DNA of 64,000 nucleotides from Algoriphagus taiwanensis (GTDB lineage: Bacteria; Bacteroidota; Bacteroidia; Cytophagales; Cyclobacteriaceae). The position numbers were made by a program, and so were the translations under genes. This document shows positions 8,824 to 17,264 of the stretch, in pieces (position 1 is the first letter of the stretch; each line of letters starts with the position of its first letter). The notes beneath the pieces are model-generated. The model was given only the letters and a program-made list of their open reading frames with translations. It did no database searches and was not told the origin of the DNA. The stretch spans positions 248,001-312,000 of the forward strand of contig NZ_BTPE01000004.1 in the NCBI RefSeq assembly GCF_036245645.1, read 5' to 3'.

Positions 8824-10094
8824 ATCTCTTCAAAATAGCCTGGAAATACCTCACGTTCAGACCTCTTTCCACGGGGCTGAATGTCTTTCTTCTGGCCTTG
8901 GGCTTGGCGATTATTACTGTTTTGCTCTTGATCCAAGATCAGTTTGAAAAGAAAATGAATCAGGATGCGGCAGGGATCGATCTGGTGGTGGGAGCCAAAG
9001 GCAGTCCGCTTCAGTTGATATTATCCTCAGTCTATCACATTGATTTTCCTACCGGAAATATTCCCATGGATGAGGCACAGCGGCTCTCCAGAAATCGTTT
9101 AGTGAAAAATGTGATTCCGCTCGCATTGGGGGACAACTATCAAGGGTATAGGATTGTCGGTACCAATCACGACTATCTGGAATTGTATGGAGTTGAATTT
9201 GGGGAGGGAGAAGCTTGGGAAGAACCCTTTGAAGTAGTGCTAGGAGCCGAAGTGGCGAAAAGATCCGGGTTGACCCTCGGAAGTGAGTTTTCGGGAAGTC
9301 ATGGAATCAGCGTAGGAAGCCATGACCATGATCAACACAATTTCATTGTAAAAGGTATTTTGTCCCCCCGGGGAAATGTGGTAGACCGCTTGGTTTTGAC
9401 GAGCATTGAGTCTGTTTGGTATACGCACGATGAAGAAGGCGGAGAAGAAGAAGCTGATGAAGAGGGTGTAGAACATCATGAGGAAGAAACACATCATGAC
9501 CATTTTCACCATCCTGTGGCCAAGACCGGCTTTCCTCAGACAGAGGAAACAAGAGAAGTGACTACTGTCTTGGTGCAGTATCGAAGCCCTATGGCGGCAG
9601 TCCAACTTCCCCGCATGATCAATTCGGGTACTTCCATGCAAGCCGCCTCTCCATCTTTTGAGATTTCCCGACTGTTTGAGTTGTTAGGTATTGGGATCAG
9701 TTTGCTGCAGGGGATTGCCTTTATTTTAATCGGAGTCTCAGGTTTGGGGATTTTTATCGCTCTGTACAATTCTCTGAAGGAAAGAAAATATGACCTTGCT
9801 ATTCTTCGGGCCTTGGGTGCCTCGAGCATGCAGCTGGTGATTTTGGTCTTTTTGGAGGGAATCCTGTTGACTTTTTTAGGTGCAGTGATCGGCATCGGCC
9901 TAGGTCATGGCTTTTTGGCTTTCTTGATCAGTCAGGGAGACCCGATGATGACTTCTTCCCTAGAGCCATGGATTTTTCTTAAACAAGAACTTTGGATAGT
10001 GGCTTATGCGTTAGGAGTAGGTATTATTGCCTCTGCTATACCTGCTTGGTCCGCTTATCAGACCAGTATTGCAAAGCAATTGACAAAAGCTTAA
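8820..10094 (+). CDS. FtsX-like ABC transporter permease with His/Glu-rich periplasmic loop
   Basis: The 424-residue permease has one N-terminal transmembrane helix (about 18-38), a large periplasmic domain and three C-terminal helices (about 285-310, 335-360 and 385-410), the MacB/FtsX architecture. Within the periplasmic domain are GSHDHDQHN (near 162) and, at about 202-235, an acidic and histidine-rich stretch that includes HHEEETHHDHFHHP, a likely divalent-metal ligand cluster. Such a stretch is not general in LolC/E proteins and fits zinc or another transition metal. It overlaps the ATPase gene and is followed 27 bp later by a DUF3299 gene, the same order as the Zur-regulated PA4064-PA4066 operon. 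Direction of transport and metal are inferences. Confidence 0.88.
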   Translation: MNLFKIAWKYLTFRPLSTGLNVFLLALGLAIITVLLLIQDQFEKKMNQDAAGIDLVVGAKGSPLQLILSSVYHIDFPTGNIPMDEAQRLSRNRLVKNVIPLALGDNYQGYRIVGTNHDYLELYGVEFGEGEAWEEPFEVVLGAEVAKRSGLTLGSEFSGSHGISVGSHDHDQHNFIVKGILSPRGNVVDRLVLTSIESVWYTHDEEGGEEEADEEGVEHHEEETHHDHFHHPVAKTGFPQTEETREVTTVLVQYRSPMAAVQLPRMINSGTSMQAASPSFEISRLFELLGIGISLLQGIAFILIGVSGLGIFIALYNSLKERKYDLAILRALGASSMQLVILVFLEGILLTFLGAVIGIGLGHGFLAFLISQGDPMMTSSLEPWIFLKQELWIVAYALGVGIIASAIPAWSAYQTSIAKQLTKA

Positions 10095-10121
10095 ATAGGG
10101 TAAAATTTGAATTTGAATACA

Positions 10122-10559
10122 ATGAAAAAGTGGTCTGCAAGTATCCTCATGATGGTGTTTGTCCTGCTTGGGATGCAGGGAGTAAAAGCTCAGGGCGTAT
10201 GGAAAAATCTGTCCGAGGTTTCTTACAAAATCAGTGAGGACCAATTTGGGGAGCTATACGTTCCGGTCTTTTCTGAAAATATTACCAAGCTAGAAGGTAA
10301 AGTGGTGGAAGCAGACGGATTCATTATCCCTTTTGAGGGGATGTTCAAGCCTGACCATATTATTCTGTCGAGTCTTCCTCTTGCAGAATGTTTTTTCTGT
10401 GGATCGGGAGGACCAGAGACAGTGATGGAAGTGATGCTGAGCAAACCCATCAAATACACCTCCAAGCGAGTCAAGGTAAAAGGGAAGCTCACCTTGAATG
10501 CTTCTGACCCTGAAAAGCTGATGTACATTCTTAAGGATGCAGAATTGATCCTCGAATAA
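10122..10559 (+). CDS. DUF3299 exported protein of the ABC metal operon
   Basis: The start is placed at the ATG of MKKWSASILMM, giving a 145-residue protein with a signal peptide cleaved after GVKAQ. The mature part contains LEGKVVEADGFIIPF and, near residue 90, AECFFCGSGGPE. The paired cysteines and the G-(Y/F)-(M/I)-P element are typical of DUF3299 proteins. PA4066, a DUF3299 protein of P. aeruginosa, is encoded beside a MacB-like ABC pair in a zinc-responsive operon. I infer a periplasmic metal-binding or metallochaperone partner of the upstream permease. A His-rich DUF2796 partner (PA4063-like) is not present next to it. Confidence 0.8.
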   Translation: MKKWSASILMMVFVLLGMQGVKAQGVWKNLSEVSYKISEDQFGELYVPVFSENITKLEGKVVEADGFIIPFEGMFKPDHIILSSLPLAECFFCGSGGPETVMEVMLSKPIKYTSKRVKVKGKLTLNASDPEKLMYILKDAELILE

Positions 10560-10560
10560 G

Positions 10561-10588
10561 AAAAAAAGCTCCAAAAGGAGCTTTTTTT
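10561..10588. terminator. Bidirectional intrinsic terminator
   Basis: AAAAAAAGCTCC and GGAGCTTTTTTT form a perfect stem around AAAA, with A and T tracts on both sides. It ends both the DUF3299 operon (plus) and the aminotransferase gene (minus), whose stop codon lies inside the T tract. Confidence 0.9.
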
Positions 10589-11411
10589 ATTGGGCCACGG
10601 TTACTTTTTCCAAGGCTCTGAATTTTTCCAAAATGGATTGGGTGACAGGACCTACCTTTCCGTTACCGATTTTTCGCTCGTCAATCTGAGTTACTGGTAA
10701 TAGGACTTTGGTGGTACTGGAGATGAAGGCTTCGTCAGCATCCCAAACTTCTTCCAGGGAAATCGGTCGAATGATGGCATTTTGGGCAAGTTTCAACAAA
10801 TGCTTTCGGGTAATTCCATGCAAGATATGCTGATCAGGAGTGTGGATTACTCCATTTTTTACAATGAAAAAATTACTTCTTGAGCTTTCGCTGACCCATC
10901 TGTTCCAGTGATAAAGGACATCTTCAGCACCCAACTTTTTCCAGTTGACACTATGCCATACAGGCAGGGTATAATTTGTTGTTTTGATTTCGGCGATGGG
11001 TCTGACATACTCAAGGGTAAGCAGCTTAATTCCGTTTTGGTACTTTTCTTCTGAAGGGAAATCCAGAGATTCTGCAAAGATGAATAGTTTTCCATCGGCG
11101 GGAGAGAAGTGATTATCCGAAACGCCCCCACTCAATACCATTCGAAATCCGCCCTGTTGCAGATCATTTTTTTCAATCAGTTCAAAAATTACACTTCTCA
11201 ATTCTTCTCGGCCTAGAGGTAAAGGAAGGTAAGTTTTCTCTGCAGAGGCGATAAATCGATCCAAATAATCCTCCAAAAATAAAGGCTGGTAATCTACAGT
11301 CCTGAAAAAGTCGAAGATCCCATATCCGCGGATTAGCCCCAAGTCCATGGGATGAAGGGTTGCCGTCTGGGAATCAATGATCGAGCCGTCCGCAAAACAA
11401 AAGGGTTTCAT
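10587..11411 (-). CDS. Class IV (fold-type IV PLP) aminotransferase
   Basis: This 274-residue protein matches the class IV aminotransferase family in length and order of motifs: GLIRGYGIFDFFR near residue 27, the PLP-binding Lys within AEIKTTNY near 150, the SESSRSNFFIVKNG segment near 183 (Glu and Asn contact the cofactor) and HGITRKHLLKLA near 208. Members include branched-chain aminotransferases, D-amino acid aminotransferases and aminodeoxychorismate lyase. The sequence alone does not separate these, although the short length and RGYGIFDF motif lean to the D-amino acid aminotransferase or PabC side. It is a single-gene unit between a convergent operon and a divergent lipoprotein gene. Confidence 0.9.
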   Translation of the reverse strand: MKPFCFADGSIIDSQTATLHPMDLGLIRGYGIFDFFRTVDYQPLFLEDYLDRFIASAEKTYLPLPLGREELRSVIFELIEKNDLQQGGFRMVLSGGVSDNHFSPADGKLFIFAESLDFPSEEKYQNGIKLLTLEYVRPIAEIKTTNYTLPVWHSVNWKKLGAEDVLYHWNRWVSESSRSNFFIVKNGVIHTPDQHILHGITRKHLLKLAQNAIIRPISLEEVWDADEAFISSTTKVLLPVTQIDERKIGNGKVGPVTQSILEKFRALEKVTVAQ

Positions 11412-11483
11412 AGAATTCTAATTTGAATCAAAATTAGCCAATGGAAGGCGATTTATCAATAGACTAAATTTTGAAAGTTAAAC

Positions 11484-11515
11484 TTTAACTAAAATAAGAT
11501 TTTATTGTATGTTTG
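11484..11515 (+). promoter_or_regulatory. Bacteroidota-type promoter of the lipoprotein gene
   Basis: A perfect -7 element TATGTTTG lies at 11508-11515, with a T-rich CTTTAA at about 11483-11488 some 20 bp upstream serving as -33. The predicted transcript would start near 11522, just ahead of the ATG at 11535, which excludes upstream starts for that gene. Confidence 0.55.
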
Positions 11516-11534
11516 TCATAGAAAATCTTCCAAT

Positions 11535-11957
11535 ATGAAATACTCCATTGTTTTTTTGCTTTTTGGCCTGACCTTTCTTTTTCAATCCTGTGGTAATAAG
11601 CAAGTTGAGGCTAATAAAAAGCTCAGAGAAGAAGTCATCGCAGTTCATGATGAGGTAATGCCCAAAATGGGACAACTCAAATCTCTGGAAAAAACCGCTC
11701 TCCAGATGGTGGAAGAATTGTCCGTAAGTCCGGAACCCAATCAGGAAAAAATCGATGCACTGAAAACACTCGCTGCTGAATTGGACCAAGCCTATGAGGG
11801 GATGTTTGTCTGGATGAGACAATACGAGGTCGAAGACGGTGAGAAAACCCCTGAGGAAGTCAAAGCTTACTTAGAGGATCAAATGGTCAAGGTGACTAAA
11901 GTAAATGAGGACATCAAAAATGTGCTCAATAAAGCCGATTCCCTAATCAAGCAGTAG
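11535..11957 (+). CDS. Small helical lipoprotein of unknown function
   Basis: This 140-residue protein starts with MKYSIVFLLFGL and a lipobox LFQSCG, so Cys18 is the likely lipidation site. The mature part is highly charged and predicted helical or coiled-coil (EANKKLREEVIAVHDEVMPKMGQL and later heptad-like stretches), with no catalytic motif. The start is fixed by the promoter immediately upstream. I do not recognise a named family. The adjacent convergent cytochrome operon suggests nothing specific. It probably acts as a periplasmic-facing lipoprotein. Confidence 0.75.
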   Translation: MKYSIVFLLFGLTFLFQSCGNKQVEANKKLREEVIAVHDEVMPKMGQLKSLEKTALQMVEELSVSPEPNQEKIDALKTLAAELDQAYEGMFVWMRQYEVEDGEKTPEEVKAYLEDQMVKVTKVNEDIKNVLNKADSLIKQ

Positions 11958-11959
11958 TT

Positions 11960-12412
11960 TCAGTAGGCATCGGGAGATTCTCGAAGGTATTTTTCCACAT
12001 CCGAAGCAGAAATTACTCCTTCCTTCATTCCCCAGATATTATAGAGATAGGTGGTGATTTGTGCAATTTCCAATGGAGTTAGCTGGGCATTGGTCGGCAT
12101 GGGTTGATCGTATTTTTGGCCATTGACTGTGATTTGCCCCTTTTGCCCATTTCGGATGATCCATACTGTGCGATGAATACTCGCTTTGAAATAATCCGCA
12201 TCCCGAAGCGGAGGGATCAATTTTCCCAATCCTTTGCCGTCAGATTGATGGCAGTTTGCGCAATAATTTTCATACAGCCTTTTTCCGTTCACTGCAAATT
12301 TCATCACTTCCGGATCAGATATCTGAGCCAGCGTGTTTTCGTCATTGGTCGACTTGGGGCTGCAACCAATGATTAACAGAAATAAGACAAGGAAAGAGAA
12401 AGTGCTTCTCAT
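11960..12412 (-). CDS. Monohaem c-type cytochrome lipoprotein
   Basis: The 150-residue protein has a lipobox (LLIIGCS), then a class I cytochrome c domain with the haem-binding motif CANCHQ near residue 52 and a distal Met candidate in QPMPTNAQLTPLEIAQI. It should sit in the periplasm attached to a membrane and carry electrons. It is the last gene of a three-gene operon with a SCO-family protein (stop and start overlap in TAATG) and a HemJ-like protein, a group linked to haem and copper handling for cytochrome oxidase. Confidence 0.92.
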   Translation of the reverse strand: MRSTFSFLVLFLLIIGCSPKSTNDENTLAQISDPEVMKFAVNGKRLYENYCANCHQSDGKGLGKLIPPLRDADYFKASIHRTVWIIRNGQKGQITVNGQKYDQPMPTNAQLTPLEIAQITTYLYNIWGMKEGVISASDVEKYLRESPDAY

Positions 12413-13047
12413 TACTTCAACAGTTTGGGAATGTCATTGAGCAATCGATCCACTTGGTCTGATTTGGTGCCGTCATAGACTCCTCTGATTCTTCCTTGCC
12501 CATCGACCAATAAAAATGCTCCGTTGTGAAGAAATCCTCCGGGCTCCATTTGGTCGGCCATCGCTGTGGTCAGGTAGCTGGTTTGCCCAATTTCAAAAAT
12601 CTTCTCCTGATCACCCGTTAGGAAATTCCAGGTTTGGGCATCTTCCACTCCGAGTTTTTCCGCATAATCCTTCAGCACTTCCTGGGTATCATGCGTCGGG
12701 TCGATGCTGTGACTCAAAATTTTGAAATCGGGATTGTCTTTGAACTGCTCATACACCCTGAGCATTTCCTTTTTCATGATGGGACAGATGGTAGGGCAGG
12801 TGGTGAAAAAAAAGTCCGCTACGTAGATTTTTCCTTCTACATCTGCATTGGTGATGGTGTCTCCCACTTGATTGATGAAAGAAAACTCAGCGATCTGATG
12901 GTAAACGGTGTCCCGATTGTCATCTACATACCTTTCTCCCAAAATAGGGAGCTCAATGGAGGCCCCGCCGGATTCGGTTCCGGAAGAACAAGCGCTGATA
13001 ATTCCTAAGATCACTCCAAAAACAAGCAGTATTCGAATCAATTTCAT
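12412..13047 (-). CDS. SCO1/SenC family copper chaperone lipoprotein
   Basis: This 211-residue protein begins with a lipobox (IISACSS) followed by a thioredoxin-like fold. The copper-binding motif TCPTICPIM near residue 90 (CxxxC) and the downstream conserved His in the region LSHSIDPTHDT to LTG are those of SCO proteins, which deliver copper to the CuA site of cytochrome oxidase or act as thiol reductases for it. The gene is cotranscribed with a HemJ-like gene upstream (3-bp gap) and a cytochrome c gene downstream, which supports a role in respiratory complex assembly. Confidence 0.93.
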   Translation of the reverse strand: MKLIRILLVFGVILGIISACSSGTESGGASIELPILGERYVDDNRDTVYHQIAEFSFINQVGDTITNADVEGKIYVADFFFTTCPTICPIMKKEMLRVYEQFKDNPDFKILSHSIDPTHDTQEVLKDYAEKLGVEDAQTWNFLTGDQEKIFEIGQTSYLTTAMADQMEPGGFLHNGAFLLVDGQGRIRGVYDGTKSDQVDRLLNDIPKLLK

Positions 13048-13050
13048 GTT

Positions 13051-13584
13051 TTAATCTTTTCTGTATTTTTTATAAATCTTGATGCCCAGCATCAGTAAAA
13101 CTCCCAATCCTACCAACCCAACGATTCCCCAAACCATACTGAGGGTGCTTTTCAGTACGATCAGGAATACTATAGCAAAAAGCAAAAGTGTGGCAACTTC
13201 GTTCCATAATCTCAGCTGTGTAGAGGTCCATCGGGCTTTGCCCTGCTGAAGTTCTTTGTACAAAACATGGGATAAACCATGGTAGACATACAAAAGCAAC
13301 ACAAAGGCAAGTTTGGCATGCATGAAGCCCAACTGCATGTATCCCCATCTGTAGGTCAAAACCCAGATTCCGAAAATCAGCGTCAAAACCGCCGAGGGCC
13401 AGGTGATGATGTACCAAAGTCGATTGGCCATCAGATCCAGTTGGGGTTTTAGGATTTTTCGCTCGGCCTCGGGCTTCTCCAGTGCTTCAGTTTGGTAGAT
13501 GAATAAGCGGACGATATAAAACAGCCCAGCAAACCAGGTGACCACGAATATGATATGGAGTGCTTTGATGTACTCGAATCCCAT
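13051..13584 (-). CDS. hemJ: HemJ/CopD-family membrane protein, likely protoporphyrinogen oxidase
   Basis: The 177-residue protein has four to five transmembrane helices. The N-terminal helix carries KALHIIFVVTWFAGLFYIVR, whose His and the W-x5-R pattern match the haem-binding and conserved residues of HemJ, and a second conserved stretch, HAKLAFVLLL, lies near residue 88. HemJ oxidises protoporphyrinogen IX to protoporphyrin IX in haem synthesis. The extra C-terminal helix (about 140-170) is a small extension. It heads the operon with SCO and cytochrome c. CopD-like copper transport is the alternative given the neighbours. Confidence 0.8.
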   Translation of the reverse strand: MGFEYIKALHIIFVVTWFAGLFYIVRLFIYQTEALEKPEAERKILKPQLDLMANRLWYIITWPSAVLTLIFGIWVLTYRWGYMQLGFMHAKLAFVLLLYVYHGLSHVLYKELQQGKARWTSTQLRLWNEVATLLLFAIVFLIVLKSTLSMVWGIVGLVGLGVLLMLGIKIYKKYRKD

Positions 13585-13644
13585 TTTCAGAATTTTGGGC
13601 TAAATTACTGCCATAAAGGAACAATCCTTGCTTTCACCCGGAAA

Positions 13645-14049
13645 ATGAAAAACAACAAGTGGATATTTTATGTTTTGAGCGCCTTAGTGTGTTTTTTATT
13701 GTATCAAATCACCAGTGAAAGTCTTTCTCAACCCGGTCTTTCTGCTTTTGAAGGCAAATATGAGGAACTGGCATTCTACAGAAATGAAAACAATACCGGG
13801 CCGGTCATCCGGGTTTATGCCATTCGGGCTTTGGACGAGGATCGATCTTGGATGAAGGATTTTGCAGATGCCCAGCCCCATACCAAATATGGGAAGACCT
13901 TGGTCTTTTTCTTCACCCAAGAACTCAACCAAAAAATCGATCTTTCTCCCACCGAACCCTATTTTCCAGAGGAATTTAAGTCCCTGCTCCTCGCCCAATA
14001 CGAAAAAACACCCATGGGAGAATCCCGCTTTTTACCATCTATGCCATGA
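13645..14049 (+). CDS. Unknown membrane-anchored protein upstream of meaB
   Basis: The start is set at the ATG of MKNNKWIFYVLSALV, giving 134 residues. One N-terminal hydrophobic helix (about 6-23) could be a signal anchor. The remainder looks globular, with segments such as GPVIRVYAIRALDEDRSWMKDF and KTLVFFFTQELNQ. Its TGA overlaps the meaB ATG (ATGA), so the two are translationally coupled. I do not recognise the family. The coupling may only reflect gene packing. Confidence 0.65.
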   Translation: MKNNKWIFYVLSALVCFLLYQITSESLSQPGLSAFEGKYEELAFYRNENNTGPVIRVYAIRALDEDRSWMKDFADAQPHTKYGKTLVFFFTQELNQKIDLSPTEPYFPEEFKSLLLAQYEKTPMGESRFLPSMP

Positions 14050-15035
14050 GAAAAAGACTAAGTTTTGATACTTTTCTTGAGGGGATTCTAGCCGGAGATC
14101 GGGTGGTGTTGAGTCAGGCGATCACGCTTGTGGAAAGTGCTCTGGATTCGGATCAGGAGCTTTCTGCCCGTCTCGTTCAGGATTTACTTCCTCACACCGG
14201 CAAGTCCATTCGGATAGGGATTACGGGTGTTCCTGGAGTAGGGAAAAGCACCTTTATCGAAGCGTTTGGCAGTTGGCTATTAAATCAAGGGAAAAGGGTA
14301 GCAGTATTGGCGGTGGACCCGAGCAGTCAGCTGACCAAAGGTAGTATTCTGGGAGACAAGACCCGGATGGAAAAGCTTTCCTCCGACAAGCGGGCATTTA
14401 TTCGGCCCAGCCCCTCAGGAAGTACCTTGGGAGGTGTCAGCGGCAAAACCAGAGAGTCAATTCTTCTTTGCGAAGCGGCAGGATTTGACGTGATTTTGGT
14501 GGAAACAGTAGGGGTGGGGCAAAGTGAAACTGCCGTAAAGAATATGGTCGATTTTTTCCTTTTGCTGATGCTTTCCGGTGCGGGTGATGAGCTTCAGGGC
14601 ATCAAAAAAGGCATCATGGAGATGGCTGATCTTTTGGTGATCAACAAGGCTGATGGAGAGAATCTGGACGCTGCCAAAAAGGCCAAAGCCAATTATCAAA
14701 ATGCGCTTCATCTTTTTCCAGAGGCAGAAAAAAGCTGGTATCCTCAAGTTTTATTGGCTAGCTCTCTGACGGGATTTGGATTGGAGCAAATTTGGGAAAA
14801 TCTACAGGAATATGAGCAGAGGATGAAGGCTTCAGGGTTTTGGGATAGCAACCGTGCCAGCCAAAGACTAACCTGGCTGGAAGATCAAGTTCAGTATCTT
14901 CTCGGGCAGGTGTTCCTCAAGAATTCTCAAGTCAGACAAAAGCTTGAAACTGAGAAGCCAAAGGCCAAATCCGGAGAATTGAATCCCCGTATTTTGGCAC
15001 AACAACTCATCGATCTCTTCCTTTCTAAATCTTAA
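14046..15035 (+). CDS. meaB: Methylmalonyl-CoA mutase-associated GTPase
   Basis: The 329-residue protein is a MeaB/ArgK G3E GTPase: P-loop GVPGVGKST near residue 60, the switch region AVDPSSQLTKGSILGDKTRM, the GGVSGKTRES segment, the Walker B-like ILVETVGVGQSE and NKADGEN for guanine recognition near 200. MeaB loads adenosylcobalamin into methylmalonyl-CoA mutase and protects or reactivates it. The mutase genes lie 2.6 kb downstream on the same strand, with dnaA interposed in the opposite direction. Confidence 0.95.
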   Translation: MRKRLSFDTFLEGILAGDRVVLSQAITLVESALDSDQELSARLVQDLLPHTGKSIRIGITGVPGVGKSTFIEAFGSWLLNQGKRVAVLAVDPSSQLTKGSILGDKTRMEKLSSDKRAFIRPSPSGSTLGGVSGKTRESILLCEAAGFDVILVETVGVGQSETAVKNMVDFFLLLMLSGAGDELQGIKKGIMEMADLLVINKADGENLDAAKKAKANYQNALHLFPEAEKSWYPQVLLASSLTGFGLEQIWENLQEYEQRMKASGFWDSNRASQRLTWLEDQVQYLLGQVFLKNSQVRQKLETEKPKAKSGELNPRILAQQLIDLFLSKS

Positions 15036-15038
15036 GCC

Positions 15039-15800
15039 ATGAATTATTTCCTCGTTTTGATTTCTGTCTTGTTCGTGTCCTGCGGACCACAGGAAAATAC
15101 CCAGAAAGAAGAAGGGGTAGTCATCTCTTCAGTGACTTTTGAATTGGATTCATTGGTAAGGGAAAAATGCTCCGGAGAGAGCTGTGCCCGAATCCGATTG
15201 GTATGGCCTGTGGCTAAAGGAGGTGAGGTAGCCAATTCAATCAATGACCATATCCGAGAAACAGTCAGGAACCTGATGGAATACGGGGAAAAGGAGTCTC
15301 CGGATCTGGAAGCTGGAGCGGAAGTGTTTTTGGAAGAATACCTCAGCTTCAAATCCGAATTCCCTGAATCAGCAGGAGAATGGGAAATCCAAGTAGAAGG
15401 GGAGGTAGTTTATAGCTCGGATCAAACGCTAAGCATTCAATTTTTCCAATACACCTACCTCGGTGGCGCTCATCCGAATAGTATGGTGTATTTCCTGAAT
15501 TTGAATCCTAACGAAGGAAAAGTTTTGGAAAGGAATCAGCTTATCTTAAAGGAAACGGAGCTTTTGAAGCTGACTGAGGAAAAGTTCAGAGCTTTTCATG
15601 AGGTAGAGAAGGGAACTTCCCTGGAGGAGGACGGAAGATTCTTTTTGCCAGAGACGGGCTTTTTTCTGGCCAATGCGATGGGATTTCAGGAAGATAAATT
15701 CAAAGTGATTTATATTCCCTACGAGATTGGGCCCTATGCAATGGGCTACACGGAGCTAGAGTTTTCCAAAGAAGAATTGGGAGAGATCGTTCGCTGGTAA
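15039..15800 (+). CDS. DUF4163/DUF3298 (RsiV-like) lipoprotein
   Basis: The 253-residue protein has a lipobox (VLFVSCG) and a periplasmic body of two parts: a DUF4163-like domain with the FFQYTYLGGAHPNS motif near 145-160, and a C-terminal DUF3298-like domain with IYIPYEIGPYAMGYTELEFS. The same architecture occurs in the extracellular part of the anti-sigma factor RsiV, which binds lysozyme, but here there is no cytoplasmic sigma-binding part. It follows meaB by 3 bp. Envelope function is likely; the ligand is unknown. Confidence 0.8.
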   Translation: MNYFLVLISVLFVSCGPQENTQKEEGVVISSVTFELDSLVREKCSGESCARIRLVWPVAKGGEVANSINDHIRETVRNLMEYGEKESPDLEAGAEVFLEEYLSFKSEFPESAGEWEIQVEGEVVYSSDQTLSIQFFQYTYLGGAHPNSMVYFLNLNPNEGKVLERNQLILKETELLKLTEEKFRAFHEVEKGTSLEEDGRFFLPETGFFLANAMGFQEDKFKVIYIPYEIGPYAMGYTELEFSKEELGEIVRW

Positions 15801-15845
15801 AAAGAGGGGGAAGGAAGAAGGTTTGTATTCGAAGAAAATCTCAAA

Positions 15846-17264
15846 TCAATACGATCTGATCTTAAACTTTTTCTTCAGTTCATTCACTGAATTTCGGAAG
15901 CTGGAATCCGTCTCCATCATATCATTGACCGTCTGAATCGCATGGATCACCGTGCTATGGTCTCTTCCTCCAAAGTGATAGCCGATGGATTTGAGGGAGT
16001 GATTGGTGAATTCCTTGGAGAAAAACATGGCCACTTGTCTTGCGATCACAATCTCCTTTTTCCTCGTTTTGGCCTTCAGTTCATCAGCATGGATGCCAAA
16101 GTATTCAGAGACCGCCTTTTGGATAAATTCAATCCCGACTTCGGTTTCGATGTCCTTGATGAAGTTTTTGATGACGGTTTTGGCCAGTCCCAAGTCGATT
16201 TCCACGCGGTTCAAAGAAGCGTGAGCAATCAGTGAAATCAAGATTCCTTCCAGCTCTCTGACGTTGGTATCTACGGTGTAGGCTAGGTATTCGACCACAT
16301 CGTCAGGAATAAAAATCCCTTCAGACTGCATCTTTCTCCGAATGATCGCCACACGAGTTTCAAAATCCGGCATCTGCAAGTCTGCGGTCAAGCCCCATTT
16401 GAATCGGGATAGCAGTCGCTCCTCCAGTCCTTTGAGATCTCTCGGAGGACAGTCGGAGGTCATGATGATTTGCTTCTTACTCTGATGGAGATGGTTGAAA
16501 ATGTGAAAAAACATCTCCTGAGTTCGGTCTTTTCCCGCCAAAAACTGAATGTCGTCGATGATCAGGACATCGACCTGCATGTAGAAGTTGGTAAAGCTTT
16601 TCACGTTTCCGTCTTTGATCGAATCCATGAATTGGTTTACAAACTTCTCGGAAGACACATAGAGGACAAACTTATCCTCCGGTCCATTTTTGATCTCATT
16701 GCCAATGGCTTGGACTAAGTGAGTTTTTCCAAGACCCACGCCTCCGTAAACCATCAATGGATTGAACGAGGTAATTCCTGGCTTGGTGGCTACTGCAAAT
16801 CCGGCAGAGCGCGCCAATCGGTTACAATCTCCCTCGATGTAGGTGTTGAACGTATAGTTTGGATTCAGATTGCTTTGCGTAAGCATATCTGCGTCCAAAG
16901 ACTGCATCTCAAAGGGCGTCTTTACTTCAGCAGGAGGGGTGATGGGCTTTTTCCCTGGAGCATTGCCTTGAGGGAAGGAAACGACGTAGGGTTGGTTGGC
17001 TGAGTTGCCTTTGTCCACCACTACAGCATATTCCAGTCTTCCGTTTTGGCCAAGGGTACTTTTGATGGCCAATTTCAGGACCTGCACATAGTTGTCCTCC
17101 AGCCATTCATAAAAAAACTGGCTGGGTACCTGAATGGTCAAACTCGAGCCTTCGAGTTTTACTGGATTGATGGGCTTAAACCAGGTGGAATAGCTTTGCT
17201 CATTGACGTGTTGTTCGATCACACGCAAGCATTCATTCCAAACTGCACTGGCTTCTAGACTCAT
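15846..17264 (-). CDS. dnaA: Chromosomal replication initiator protein DnaA
   Basis: The start is placed at the ATG of MSLEASAVWNECL, where homology to DnaA begins, giving 472 residues. Domain I (to about 85) has the STWFKPI segment. Domain II is short. The AAA+ domain has Walker A GGVGLGKTH, Walker B VLIIDDIQFLAGK and the sensor and arginine-finger region LLSRFKWGL. Domain IV ends with the DnaA-box signature GGRDHSTVIHA near residue 435. It initiates replication at oriC. The gene is divergent from mutA, and a DnaA box lies over its own putative promoter. No box cluster typical of oriC was seen nearby. Confidence 0.97.
   Translation of the reverse strand: MSLEASAVWNECLRVIEQHVNEQSYSTWFKPINPVKLEGSSLTIQVPSQFFYEWLEDNYVQVLKLAIKSTLGQNGRLEYAVVVDKGNSANQPYVVSFPQGNAPGKKPITPPAEVKTPFEMQSLDADMLTQSNLNPNYTFNTYIEGDCNRLARSAGFAVATKPGITSFNPLMVYGGVGLGKTHLVQAIGNEIKNGPEDKFVLYVSSEKFVNQFMDSIKDGNVKSFTNFYMQVDVLIIDDIQFLAGKDRTQEMFFHIFNHLHQSKKQIIMTSDCPPRDLKGLEERLLSRFKWGLTADLQMPDFETRVAIIRRKMQSEGIFIPDDVVEYLAYTVDTNVRELEGILISLIAHASLNRVEIDLGLAKTVIKNFIKDIETEVGIEFIQKAVSEYFGIHADELKAKTRKKEIVIARQVAMFFSKEFTNHSLKSIGYHFGGRDHSTVIHAIQTVNDMMETDSSFRNSVNELKKKFKIRSY

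Noticed and set aside
9240..9641. Minus-strand frame opposite the His-rich permease loop
   Set aside because: It mirrors the repeated CAT/GAA codons of the loop and has no start context.
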